Positions 53,326 through 61,815 of a stretch of DNA of 64,000 nucleotides are shown one piece after another. The DNA lies in NCBI GenBank assembly GCA_044371425.1, contig JBILTR010000014.1:73200-137199 (forward strand), in the 5' to 3' direction. A program made the translations under genes and the position numbers. The stretch's first letter is position 1; every line of letters begins with the position of its first letter. Source of the stretch: JBEISR01 sp044371425. GTDB taxonomy: Bacteria; Planctomycetota; Planctomycetia; Pirellulales; Pirellulaceae. The notes beneath the pieces were generated by a model. That model was not told the origin of the DNA. It did not search any database and worked only from the letters and a program-made list of their open reading frames with translations.

Positions 53326-53961
53326 ATGCGCATCGCCATCTTTGGAGGGTCGTTCGATCCGGTGCACCTGGGGCATCTCTGGATTGCCGAAGGGTTGCGG
53401 GAGCATGCGCAGTTGGATGAAGTGCGTTTTCTGCCAGCCGCTATTTCCCCCCTGAAGCAGCATCAGCAAGCCGCCGACGCATCCCACCGCGTCGCCATGC
53501 TCCGCCTGGCCATCGCAGGCCATCCGCACTTTGCGATCGACGAACGGGAATTGAGACGCGGTGGAGTCAGCTATACGGTCGATACGGTACGGGAGATGGT
53601 CGGCGAACAACCTGGGGACCAGTTCTATTTGATCCTCGGAGCCGATTCGGTCGCCGATCTCGCTCGGTGGCGCACCCCCGACCAAATCTTTCAGATGGTG
53701 ACGCCTCTGGTGGTCGGACGCGGTGGAGAAGCCCCGATCGACTGGCAACTGCTTGCCGGTTATCTCTCGCCACAACGACTCGAAGAGGCCAAACGGCTGG
53801 CGATCGAATCGCCGCTGATCGCCGTCAGCTCGCGCGATATCCGCCAGCGGGTCGCTTCCAGACAGAGCATCCGCTACCGAGTGCCTCGTCCCGTCGAAGC
53901 CTACATCGAAGCCCAGCAACTCTATCGCGACAATCCCGTTTCGACAGGGGCCACGACGTGA
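53326..53961 (+). CDS. nadD: Nicotinate-nucleotide adenylyltransferase
   Basis: 211 residues. Makes nicotinic acid adenine dinucleotide from NaMN and ATP, the step before NAD synthetase. It starts MRIAIFGGSFDPVHLGHLWI, with the nucleotidyltransferase (T/H)xGH motif, then FLPAAISPLKQHQQAADASH, FYLILGADSVADLARWRTPD and the C-terminal IAVSSRDIRQRVASRQSIRY. Its stop codon overlaps the GTG start of a GspF-like gene (GTGA), tying this housekeeping gene to the pseudopilin operon. Confidence 0.96.
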   Translation: MRIAIFGGSFDPVHLGHLWIAEGLREHAQLDEVRFLPAAISPLKQHQQAADASHRVAMLRLAIAGHPHFAIDERELRRGGVSYTVDTVREMVGEQPGDQFYLILGADSVADLARWRTPDQIFQMVTPLVVGRGGEAPIDWQLLAGYLSPQRLEEAKRLAIESPLIAVSSRDIRQRVASRQSIRYRVPRPVEAYIEAQQLYRDNPVSTGATT

Positions 53962-55064
53962 TCGAACCCTTGCCGTCGGGGCAGGCAGCGCGGCGCTGGA
54001 GCGACCTGCTGCAGGAGGTGATCGATAGGATCGAATCGTCGTCGGACCGTCTTCTCATCGAGCCGGGAGGGCAGGAAGCAAACGGTCGGCAGGCACAACT
54101 TGGCCAGCCAAGTCCAGGTGACTGGCGTGAAGCGATCGCCAGATGGGCGCAGGAACCTCGCGATTCGGTCAGTCGCTGGGCGCGTCGGTGGTCCAGTCAC
54201 GCTCCAGACCCGCTGAAGAAAACGCCACCTGCTGCTGCCCGCTCCTCCTCTGGCGATTCCACCCCCTCGCCCCCATCCGTCGCACTGGAGATGGCGCAAT
54301 CGTGGCTTGCCGCCGGAGGCCCAAGGCCGCTGGGCCAGATCTGGTGCCAGGTGGCCCAGCAAGGCCCATGGTCGGTGCCGCTGCTAAAAAGTCAGGTGGC
54401 GTGGCTGAAGCTGCTGGCGCAGCAGCAAGATCGACCGACGGCCAGGCCGTGGCGACTTTCGCTGGGGATGGTTGCAGCGATCTGGATCGTGGCGCTTTTT
54501 CTGATCGAATACCACGGTGGCATTCTGCATGCCATCGCTATGCGGGAACATCTGGAAGACCAGCCGATTCCCTTGGCGATGGAGCAAGTGCGGCAGGCGA
54601 TCCCAATTGTTGCAACCTGCTTGCTGGTATCGTTCGTTCTTCTCGGGTGGCTTTGGCGACGCTGGCTGTCAGGACGCCGCCACGACGCCTGGCGCACCCA
54701 CGCGCAATGGTTGTTTGCACAACAGTTGTTCCAACACCATGTTTCGGTACCCGAGGCAGTGGCGATCGCCAGACAGTCGATTGCGATGCGCAACGACCAT
54801 CGAAGAAGATCCGACGCTGTCCAACTTCCCACCGACGCGCTGGGCCTGCATCATGCAGTGCGTTGGTCGGAGATTGGCCTGCGCTATCGGCGCGATCGAT
54901 GGCAAGCCGCTGGGCATGTCTTTTCCTGGCTGCTGGGCCTTCTCGGGATCGCCACGGCCATCGCAGCCGCCTCCCTTCCATGGGTCGTGATGATTCGCGA
55001 GGTGATGCGGCAGTTGATACCTGGAATCGACTCGGGATCGATCCCGACAGGGGGTGGCCCGTGA
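53958..55064 (+). CDS. Divergent GspF-like inner-membrane protein (first of three)
   Basis: 368 residues from GTG 53958 (GTGA overlap with nadD). Three membrane helices at about 167-184, 213-233 and 322-344 enclose two cytoplasmic regions, as in GspF/PilC. The second region has WLFAQQLFQHHVSVPEAVAI then ARQSIAMR and ends AVRWSEIGLRYRRDRWQAAG, like the second T2SSF domain. The first region (about 108-165) is poorly conserved, and the N-terminal 105 residues are disordered. GspF forms the platform for pseudopilus assembly. Similarity is weak and inferred mainly from topology and context. Confidence 0.65.
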   Translation: MIEPLPSGQAARRWSDLLQEVIDRIESSSDRLLIEPGGQEANGRQAQLGQPSPGDWREAIARWAQEPRDSVSRWARRWSSHAPDPLKKTPPAAARSSSGDSTPSPPSVALEMAQSWLAAGGPRPLGQIWCQVAQQGPWSVPLLKSQVAWLKLLAQQQDRPTARPWRLSLGMVAAIWIVALFLIEYHGGILHAIAMREHLEDQPIPLAMEQVRQAIPIVATCLLVSFVLLGWLWRRWLSGRRHDAWRTHAQWLFAQQLFQHHVSVPEAVAIARQSIAMRNDHRRRSDAVQLPTDALGLHHAVRWSEIGLRYRRDRWQAAGHVFSWLLGLLGIATAIAAASLPWVVMIREVMRQLIPGIDSGSIPTGGGP

Positions 55065-56056
55065 GTCGATCAGGGAGGGACGTGGTCTCGGCAAGCCATG
55101 CCGCAACGCTGGCCGAGGCGCTGGCCGATACCGTGCGCCGGCGCGGCGATCGCAGGGAGCTTCGGGCGCTGGCCGAACGATGGCGAGCCGGACCGCAAGA
55201 AGTGGAAATCGCAGAGGGCCAGGAAGAGGGCGATGGCAACCGATGGGAACAGGCCATTGCGATGGTGGCCAAGGATCCGGAATTGGCCGAGCGATGGTTG
55301 GAGGGGAGGTACCAGATCGCAGCGATGCGAGGCCAACTCAGCTCGGCGACAGCCTATCCGCTCTTGCTGGGCTTGGTCGCCATGGTCGCCTTTTGTCTGC
55401 TGGGGCTCTCCCTGCAGCGCTTGGATCGCGCGATCACCGAGGGAATGGACGATCCATTTCTAATGGGCGCCAGGCAGTTGGTCTCCTCGACCTCCGGCTT
55501 GATGCTGACGGTGGCTCCTTCGGTAGGACTGCTGGTGCTGTTGGGATGGGGGTTGATTCGACTGATCGCCGGCAGGCAGGCAGCAGGTTGGTCGCTGGCC
55601 AATCTGCCCGGGATCGGCGCCACCTTTCGTTCGGCTGGATCGCTGGAGCTGTTTCGCACGGCCTCGATCCTGCAGGAAGCAGGTTGGGATCTCCCCAAGG
55701 CCCTGGAAGCAGGCTCCAAGCTCTGCGATGCCCCCTTCGCTCCGTGGCTGGGGCGATCGATGGCCGAGACGATTCGCCAGGGTGCATCGCTGGCACAGGC
55801 CATGGCGACGCACCAGTGGTTCCCGCTCTGGATGGCGGCTTGGTTTCATGAGGCCGAGCGGTCCAAGATCACGGCGGCAGGGTCGATGGACCGAATGGCC
55901 GATTATCTGCAACTGGAAGTCGATCAGTCAGGGCGAGCGATGGCGACCTGGATGCCTCTACTGATTTTTGGAGTGATCCTGTTGGGGTTGCCGGTCGGCT
56001 ACTTTGGCCCGGTGATTCAGTACATCAGCTGGATTCGGGCGATCTCCGGTTGGTAG
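55061..56056 (+). CDS. GspF-like inner-membrane protein (second of three)
   Basis: 331 residues from GTG 55061 (GTGA overlap). The best GspF match of the three: helical region 12-95 (ATLAEALADTVRRRGDRREL), helices at about 99-117, 148-170 and 296-320, and a clear second T2SSF domain with LPGIGATFRSAGSLELFRTA, SILQEAGWDLPKALEAGSKL, ETIRQGASLAQAMATHQWFP and AWFHEAERSKITAAGSMDRM. It would sit in the inner membrane and couple an assembly ATPase to pseudopilins. Followed after 66 bp by the third GspF-like gene. Confidence 0.78.
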   Translation: MSRSGRDVVSASHAATLAEALADTVRRRGDRRELRALAERWRAGPQEVEIAEGQEEGDGNRWEQAIAMVAKDPELAERWLEGRYQIAAMRGQLSSATAYPLLLGLVAMVAFCLLGLSLQRLDRAITEGMDDPFLMGARQLVSSTSGLMLTVAPSVGLLVLLGWGLIRLIAGRQAAGWSLANLPGIGATFRSAGSLELFRTASILQEAGWDLPKALEAGSKLCDAPFAPWLGRSMAETIRQGASLAQAMATHQWFPLWMAAWFHEAERSKITAAGSMDRMADYLQLEVDQSGRAMATWMPLLIFGVILLGLPVGYFGPVIQYISWIRAISGW

Positions 56057-56122
56057 CGAGATAAGCTTGAAAAGATTGAAGGGGTTGCGATGAAGCGATG
56101 GGATTGGGGGATGGAATAGTCG

Positions 56123-57493
56123 ATGGACCAGTGGCTCTTTCAAGCACCGATCTGGCTATTGCTGGTGATCCCAGGACTGGCGGTCCACTGGGCGGCGCGC
56201 ATCGTGCGCGGCCAGGAGCGAGAGGTGGGGCTCTCGCATCGGCTCCTGGAGATGCTGGGATGGGGATTCCTGGCCTGGGCCGGGATAGGACTGCTGTTGC
56301 TGCTGGTGGTGCCTTGGAACTGGCCACTCATCCCACTGCTGCTAACGATGCTGCTCAGCGGCCTCTACGTCCGCCGGCGCTGGCATCAAACGCGAATGCT
56401 GCACGCTTGGGAAACCCTACGGCTTGGCGGAAACATCGATCCGTCCATAGGAAGTCGAGTCGATCCACCCCCAGCCGAAGATCGACTGTGGCTGGGAGCG
56501 ATGGCTCAGGAAGCCCCCTGGTCGATTCGTCGATCGCTCGGCGCGCTGGGCAGCCAGTTGATCCAGTCCTCGGGGAGTTATAACGCAGAAGTGCCTAGGG
56601 GTTTCACCCCCGCACATCTCTTGCAATTGGCCCTGATGGAATCCGAAGACGGGAAGCAGAAGGAGCGAAACGCCGATCATCCAACCGCGCGAACCGGTTG
56701 GTTGGTGCAGTGGGAGGAAGCCTACCTGGCGCCACGTCGGCATCTGCTGAACCGACTCGCCTACCACTGGGTGGTTTGGTTCGTGATGACGATCTTTCAT
56801 TTTTTCTTTCTACAGCGACTCTTTCCATCCCTTCGCTCCATGGGCGCATGGACCATCGGGCAAAAAGGTGGCACCTTCAGCGTGGCAGCCGCATCTCCCT
56901 GGATCGCCCAATGGATGAACCGATGGCTGGAGAGCGGACCAATCCTGATCGTGGGGCTCGCGCTGTTTGCGGGGTTTTTGATCTGGATGGAACCACAGAT
57001 GTGGCGATGGGCTGCGTCGCGGTGGCGGCCAGGACACCAGAGGGAGCAAAGACAACTGGCGATGGCTGCCCTGGCAGTTCCCCCACTGCCCAGCCCGCAG
57101 CGACTCGAGCGACTGCGGCGTCTGGCAACTCAGCACCCGCATCGCGAATGCCGCGAGGAAGGGGCCAGGGCGATCGAATCGCTGGAATCGGGAAACGACT
57201 GGACCAGCGCCTTGGCCGAGGTCGACTGGCTTTCCCGTCGCGAGGCGCAGCAGATGCCCCAGGCTGTCACCTTGGCCACTGAGCAGGGAAGCAGAATCGA
57301 CCGAAACTGGCAGGAGGCGGCCGATGCGCTGGTGGATCGGCGGCAGTCCCGTCGCAAACTCTGGTACGATCGAGTTCTGTCGATTGTTCACGTTGTCCTT
57401 ACCGTCCTTGCGGCGCTCTACCTAAGCCTCCCAGCAATCTACTTTTTCCAATGGATCAAGTTGATGATCGAGCAAATGGCGGCGCAACCATGA
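56123..57493 (+). CDS. GspF-like membrane protein with two extra N-terminal helices (third of three)
   Basis: 456 residues from ATG 56123. Helices at about 8-24 and 45-83 (one or two spans) precede a GspF-like arrangement with helices at about 213-231, 272-289 and 418-443. The last cytoplasmic region reads GARAIESLESGNDWTSALAE, QQMPQAVTLATEQGSRIDRN and WQEAADALVDRRQSRRKLWY, comparable to the end of a second T2SSF domain. Amino-acid identity to the other two is low, so paralogy is inferred. Its stop overlaps the next gene (ATGA). Confidence 0.6.
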   Translation: MDQWLFQAPIWLLLVIPGLAVHWAARIVRGQEREVGLSHRLLEMLGWGFLAWAGIGLLLLLVVPWNWPLIPLLLTMLLSGLYVRRRWHQTRMLHAWETLRLGGNIDPSIGSRVDPPPAEDRLWLGAMAQEAPWSIRRSLGALGSQLIQSSGSYNAEVPRGFTPAHLLQLALMESEDGKQKERNADHPTARTGWLVQWEEAYLAPRRHLLNRLAYHWVVWFVMTIFHFFFLQRLFPSLRSMGAWTIGQKGGTFSVAAASPWIAQWMNRWLESGPILIVGLALFAGFLIWMEPQMWRWAASRWRPGHQREQRQLAMAALAVPPLPSPQRLERLRRLATQHPHRECREEGARAIESLESGNDWTSALAEVDWLSRREAQQMPQAVTLATEQGSRIDRNWQEAADALVDRRQSRRKLWYDRVLSIVHVVLTVLAALYLSLPAIYFFQWIKLMIEQMAAQP

Positions 57494-57945
57494 TCACCCC
57501 TCAGTTCCCCACAGGCCAAACCACCGCAGGATGCCGATCCGGCGACAACTCCCTTGGCGTCCACCGACGGCCAGGCGCGATGCTGATTGAGTGCATCTCC
57601 GGTTTGGCCGCCACCATGGCGTTGATCCTGGCATTCCTCCCCTGGATGACTTCGTTGCAGCGTCAAGCTGCCGACCTCCAGCATCAACGCACGGCTCAGC
57701 AGTGGCTGCGATGGGCCGCCCTGTCGATGCCCATGCAAGGCCTTCAGCCTTGGCAAGGGATCCGCGAAATCCCCATCGATCCAGATGCCTGCGGCGAACT
57801 TCCATCGGGACAGATGCAGGCGACCTGCAGCGACTGGGTCGGCGCTTCCCAGAAGCCGATCGGCTGGCAGATCGACCTGGATGTCCGCTGGGGCAGTGGC
57901 GCCACCGCACAGCAACGCCAACTTCGCATCTGGAGGCTGCGATGA
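57490..57945 (+). CDS. Pseudopilin with non-standard prepilin site (minor pseudopilin)
   Basis: 151 residues from ATG 57490. After a 29-residue leader comes the type III signal HRRPGAMLIECISGLAATMA then LILAFLPWM: cleavage after Gly29 leaves Ala at +1 and Glu at +5, followed by the hydrophobic helix. The rest is a small globular domain with Trp-rich strands (WLRWAALSMPMQGLQPWQGI, WQIDLDVRWGSG). It resembles a GspI/GspH-type minor pseudopilin. It has 4-bp overlaps with both neighbours. Confidence 0.78.
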   Translation: MITPQFPTGQTTAGCRSGDNSLGVHRRPGAMLIECISGLAATMALILAFLPWMTSLQRQAADLQHQRTAQQWLRWAALSMPMQGLQPWQGIREIPIDPDACGELPSGQMQATCSDWVGASQKPIGWQIDLDVRWGSGATAQQRQLRIWRLR

Positions 57946-58553
57946 TGCCAAATCGCAAAGCCAATGCCTCCCGACGTGGATTCACGCTGACCGAACTGAT
58001 GGCGGTGGTGACGATCCTCTCGACGACGCTGGCGCTCCTTCTGCCGACCATCGTGCGCATCGTGCAGTGGAACCGAAAACAAACCGAAACGGCGCTGGTG
58101 ACCCAGCATCTGGATCGATTGCGTGAGGCGATCGAAAAGGATTTTGAGCGAGTGGAAGAAGTCGATGCGAAGCCGGATGGGGATGTGATGCTACGAGGCA
58201 AAGGATTCGAAGTCCTTTACCGGCGATGGGACCTTGGGATCGCTCGAGAGGAAATCGAGTCACCTGGGCAAAACGTACGCCGGGAATTCTATCGTTTGCC
58301 ATCGGGGTTGAGCCTGCGATGGAGTCCGAACTTGGGCAGATGGATGAACGATCGCACCGGACCGATCGCCATCGGACGTCTGGAACGAAGTCCAAGAGAA
58401 GCTGGCAACGGGGATGCGATTGCTCCCCTGGGATCGGGCACGCAGTGGCTGCAGTGGCGGGCGATCGGTGGCGGTAGCGCGTTCGCCCTGCATCAAGCAA
58501 CCGACCTGCAGGCAACCGACCTGCAGGGAAGTGAGGAGGCAGGAACGCCATGA
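57942..58553 (+). CDS. Pseudopilin (GspJ/GspH-like)
   Basis: 203 residues from ATG 57942. Prepilin signal ASRRGFTLTELMAVVTILST then TLALLLPTIV: cleavage after Gly13, Phe at +1 and Glu at +5. The body has GFEVLYRRWDLGIAREEIES and REFYRLPSGLSLRWSPNLGR, resembling GspJ-like minor pseudopilins. Near the C-terminus is a short duplication (QATDLQATDLQGS). It overlaps the next gene by 4 bp (ATGA). Confidence 0.85.
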   Translation: MMPNRKANASRRGFTLTELMAVVTILSTTLALLLPTIVRIVQWNRKQTETALVTQHLDRLREAIEKDFERVEEVDAKPDGDVMLRGKGFEVLYRRWDLGIAREEIESPGQNVRREFYRLPSGLSLRWSPNLGRWMNDRTGPIAIGRLERSPREAGNGDAIAPLGSGTQWLQWRAIGGGSAFALHQATDLQATDLQGSEEAGTP

Positions 58554-59149
58554 ATCACCTGACACTGGCCGGAGGGGAACGCAGCAAGCGGATCAGCAAA
58601 CAACGCAAGAGGCGCCGAAGCCGACGATCGGGATTGGCGATGGCCATGGCGATGATGCTGGGATCGCTGCTGGCGGTGCTTCTGGCCGTCAGCGCCACGC
58701 GGACCCACACCGCCAAGATGCAGCAGCGACGCGCTGCCGAATCGATGCAACTGGAACAGATGCAGCTGGCGGCGATGCTGCGGTTGCATCATGCCGACAA
58801 AGAATCCCCCAGCAGCGATCCGAAAGGGGTGATCGAATGGAACCCCGAGTCGCTTCCGATGGATGTCACCGACGCCAGCGATCTCCCGGAACGCATCACC
58901 AAGGGATGGCGCGTGATCGCGCGTTTCGCCGAGGCAACCACTTCGGGGCAGCCGACTTCAGGGCAACCGATAGCTGGCGAGGCGGTGACCAGCGATTCGC
59001 AGAAACGCGACAGGATCGTCGAGATCGTATCGGCTTATGGTCGCCAAAAGTCGATCGGGAGATGGAACCTGGAAGGGGACGGGAAGCCGACAGAGCGATC
59101 GAGGGACGATCGACGAAGAGATTCACGAAACGAATCGGAGGTGCCGTGA
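58550..59149 (+). CDS. GspK/PilX-like pseudopilin without Glu5
   Basis: 199 residues from ATG 58550. A strongly basic leader (SKRISKQRKRRRSRRSG) precedes the helix LAMAMAMMLGSLLAVLLAVS. If cleaved after Gly28, position +5 is Met rather than Glu, the hallmark of GspK-type tip pseudopilins. The remainder is helical, then charged and low in complexity (SGQPTSGQPIAGE). It is shorter than true GspK, so assignment is by position and signal. Its stop shares one base with the following start. Confidence 0.65.
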   Translation: MNHLTLAGGERSKRISKQRKRRRSRRSGLAMAMAMMLGSLLAVLLAVSATRTHTAKMQQRRAAESMQLEQMQLAAMLRLHHADKESPSSDPKGVIEWNPESLPMDVTDASDLPERITKGWRVIARFAEATTSGQPTSGQPIAGEAVTSDSQKRDRIVEIVSAYGRQKSIGRWNLEGDGKPTERSRDDRRRDSRNESEVP

Positions 59150-60129
59150 TGGAATCGATGAGATCGCAGGCCAATCGAAGGAGCGAATGGCTGCAGGAAA
59201 GCCACCGGCGGGGATTCACCCTGGTGGAGCTGCTGGTGGTGATGGCGGTCATTGGGGTCCTGGTAGGACTGCTGATCCCTTCGGTGCAGGCGGTCCGCGA
59301 AAGTGCCCGCCGCTTCAGCTGCCTTTCGCGGCTGGCCCAGATCGGGATGGCAGTGCATGCCTACGAAAGTCACATGGGGCGATTTCCAGCCGGCGTCGTC
59401 GACTCCCAGAAGCCGATTCGCCACATACCAATTGGGTACCATCACAACTGGATCTCTGGAATCCTTCCCTATCTGGATCTGCCCAACGCCTATCGTGCGA
59501 TCGACCCCGCCAAAAGCGTCTACGACCCGGCTCACGACACCTTGCGAAATACGCCACTTCCAGTGCTTCGGTGTCCCTCCGACCCCAACTCCAGCCCCGT
59601 CTCCAACTACGCCGGGATCCATGATCCCAGGGAACGGCCGATCGACGACACCAACCGTGGAGTCTTCATTCGCAACCAAAGCTTCCGGATCGACGACCTC
59701 ACCGATGGCCTGTCGTGCACGGCTTGGATCACCGAGAAGCAGATGCTGTCGGTCGACCTGGGATGGATGTCGGGGACGCGTGGAACGCTTCGCAACCTGG
59801 GTAGCCTCACCAAAACCCAGACGTTCGGGGGCAGCTTTCTGGTGCCCGGGACGAAAATCGATTCATCCATCCCGAAGAACCAGATGGTCAACGAAACCAC
59901 CGTCGAAGAACTGAAGGACTACACCGAGAAAGGCTACCTCGAGGATCTTCCTAACGGCCCTCAAGGAGCGATTCAGGTCGGTGGCATGGGTAGCGCGCAT
60001 CCCAGCGGTTGTCACTTAGCCATGGCCGACGGCAGCGTGCTCTTCATCGGTCGCTCGGTGTCGATGCCTGTCCTCTGGGCGCTGGCCGATCGGCGTGATG
60101 GCCTCCCCCTGGCACCCCCTGAACCTTGA
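59149..60129 (+). CDS. DUF1559 pilin-like protein
   Basis: 326 residues from ATG 59149 (or GTG 59146). Prepilin signal ESHRRGFTLVELLVVMAVIG, cut after Gly22 with Glu at +5. Then come PSVQAVRESARRFSCLSRLA and a long DUF1559 domain ending GGMGSAHPSGCHLAMADGSV then LFIGRSVSMPVLWALADRRD, the family signature. DUF1559 proteins are heavily expanded in planctomycetes and usually found singly. Here one is locked into an operon with GspF-like proteins and minor pseudopilins, suggesting it is an assembled subunit. Confidence 0.92.
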   Translation: MESMRSQANRRSEWLQESHRRGFTLVELLVVMAVIGVLVGLLIPSVQAVRESARRFSCLSRLAQIGMAVHAYESHMGRFPAGVVDSQKPIRHIPIGYHHNWISGILPYLDLPNAYRAIDPAKSVYDPAHDTLRNTPLPVLRCPSDPNSSPVSNYAGIHDPRERPIDDTNRGVFIRNQSFRIDDLTDGLSCTAWITEKQMLSVDLGWMSGTRGTLRNLGSLTKTQTFGGSFLVPGTKIDSSIPKNQMVNETTVEELKDYTEKGYLEDLPNGPQGAIQVGGMGSAHPSGCHLAMADGSVLFIGRSVSMPVLWALADRRDGLPLAPPEP

Positions 60130-60749
60130 GCGAGTCACCTGAAGTGTCGAGCGATCCAACCGACGAACCATCACAACAGCCCGAAGGCTTGGCGCATCCC
60201 GAAGGTCGACCCGACGGCGCTGGCGAACGCTTCGCCCAAGGGAACTGGATCGTCACGCACATGGGCCGATACACTTTCCTGGAACCAAGAAGCCGTAAGG
60301 CCTTCATCGAACCAGTAGGATTTCTGGTGACAGACCAGAAGGTGCAGCGCACCCTGGGATTGGAGGGTGACGCCACCAAGAAGCAGTCGCGCGCGATCAG
60401 CCTGATGGAGCTGATACTTTGGGTGGTGGTGATGGCGATGATGAGCTCCATTTGGAGCCAGATGGCGGGGGCGATCCTCAGCGATCCTAGGCGACTGATG
60501 GCGATGGGGATCGTGGCGGCGATCGCAGCCGCGCCCCTGGGCGCTCTGGCCGCTGCCCTATCCGGAGGCCTGGGACTGTTGCATTATCTTGCGAGCCTAC
60601 TGCTGACGGCGGGCATCGGCGCCACGGCGGTCGGAATGCTATGGCTGGATGGAAAGCAATTGACGGGGGTCCTGCAGACCATGGTGATCGGGGCCGTCGG
60701 GATCGTCTTGGTAGCAGCCGTTCGATACCTTCGGCCACCGTCTCTCTGA
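60126..60749 (+). CDS. Small membrane protein closing the pseudopilin operon
   Basis: 207 residues from TTG 60126, overlapping the DUF1559 stop (TTGA). The first 35 residues are acidic and disordered; a small folded region (GNWIVTHMGRYTFLEPRSRK) follows. Four or so helices lie at about 93-110, 123-146, 150-173 and 181-201. Not recognised. Its strict coupling suggests it belongs to the assembly machine or to its membrane anchoring. Confidence 0.65.
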   Translation: MSESPEVSSDPTDEPSQQPEGLAHPEGRPDGAGERFAQGNWIVTHMGRYTFLEPRSRKAFIEPVGFLVTDQKVQRTLGLEGDATKKQSRAISLMELILWVVVMAMMSSIWSQMAGAILSDPRRLMAMGIVAAIAAAPLGALAAALSGGLGLLHYLASLLLTAGIGATAVGMLWLDGKQLTGVLQTMVIGAVGIVLVAAVRYLRPPSL

Positions 60750-60802
60750 CCCAGCTCCTGCAGGCAGCCCCTTGCAGCAATCCACAGCAGCTCCCCCGTC
60801 GC

Positions 60803-61513
60803 TCAGTCAGCCCATAACTGCGGCACTTCCATCCCCAGTTTGGCAATCAGCTGCTCCACTTCGTCCGCCATGCGATCGCTGCTGGAGTGGATGTGCTCGG
60901 CTTCACTGAGAAACCGGATCTTCGGGTCGGGATAGACGTCGTGATCGATCAGGATTTTTTCAAAGGGAGCCAACTGGCTGCCGTAGGCGATCAGCACCTT
61001 GTGCTCATCAAACTGCACCTCCAGTTGCCGCCGAGGATTCAGGATGGCGATCCCCATGCATCCATCATCCAGAATCAGCGATTCGTGATCGCAAAGAATG
61101 CTTTTCAGAACCGTCAGATCGATATCCTCGCGATAGAGATCGCGCTGACGGGAAGTCGCTCCGCAGTGACTGGTTTCCAGCACCACATCCACCATGGTGC
61201 CCAGAGGATCAAGCATCTGGAGGAAGAGATCAAATAGGTTCTGCCGGCTGGCAGCAGCCATCACCACCGGGATCGATACATCGAGACTGGAATCGACGTA
61301 GGTATCGTGGCGATACCCCTGCTTGGGAAGAATCTTCAAATCGCGGGAAGGTCGGACCGCTTCGGTCAATTCAAAAGTCCCATAGGTCGAGATCGCCATA
61401 TGCCGCTCCAAGGCCCGTTCGTCCAAGGCGGATTGGTTGGCGATGGAGGGCTGAGCCGTCTGCATCTGAAATGGCGAATGCTGGCTGTGAGGGAGGCGCG
61501 AAGAGCGGTCCAT
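60803..61513 (-). CDS. Hypothetical protein, no recognised domain
   Basis: 236 residues from ATG 61513. A soluble alpha/beta protein: HDTYVDSSLDVSIPVVMAAA, LFDLFLQMLDPLGTMVDVVL, LKSILCDHESLILDDGCMGI, AILNPRRQLEVQFDEHKVLI and DHDVYPDPKIRFLSEAEHIH. The regular pattern supports a real, conserved protein; I recall similar planctomycete proteins without a function. It converges on the pseudopilin operon. No ribosome-binding site decides between this and upstream starts. Confidence 0.68.
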   Translation of the reverse strand: MDRSSRLPHSQHSPFQMQTAQPSIANQSALDERALERHMAISTYGTFELTEAVRPSRDLKILPKQGYRHDTYVDSSLDVSIPVVMAAASRQNLFDLFLQMLDPLGTMVDVVLETSHCGATSRQRDLYREDIDLTVLKSILCDHESLILDDGCMGIAILNPRRQLEVQFDEHKVLIAYGSQLAPFEKILIDHDVYPDPKIRFLSEAEHIHSSSDRMADEVEQLIAKLGMEVPQLWAD

Positions 61514-61815
61514 CGTCAATTTCCTGGCAGGCAAAGTCGTAAATGAGATGACTCCAAGGGATGGCGTCCGCCGCATCGCTTGGGGGGATGAAACGATGGG
61601 GAAACTTAGGTCAGGGGTAGCATCTGGGGGAAAAATTCCATAAAGCTTTCACTTTTTCGGGGAGTTTGCTGTCCGCACCACCGTTTCTGTCGATATTTCT
61701 GGAACAACCGGAACGGTCTCCGCCGCCCCGGTCCTCCCGCAGTGGCTCGGTTTTCCACCAAGCTGAGGCGGGCTCGGTCTTCCAATGAGTCGGTAAAAAA
61801 CAGCAACGGTGGGTG
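61514..61815. other. Intergenic region
   Basis: About 300 bases between divergent genes. No repeat, gene or structured RNA recognised. Confidence 0.4.
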
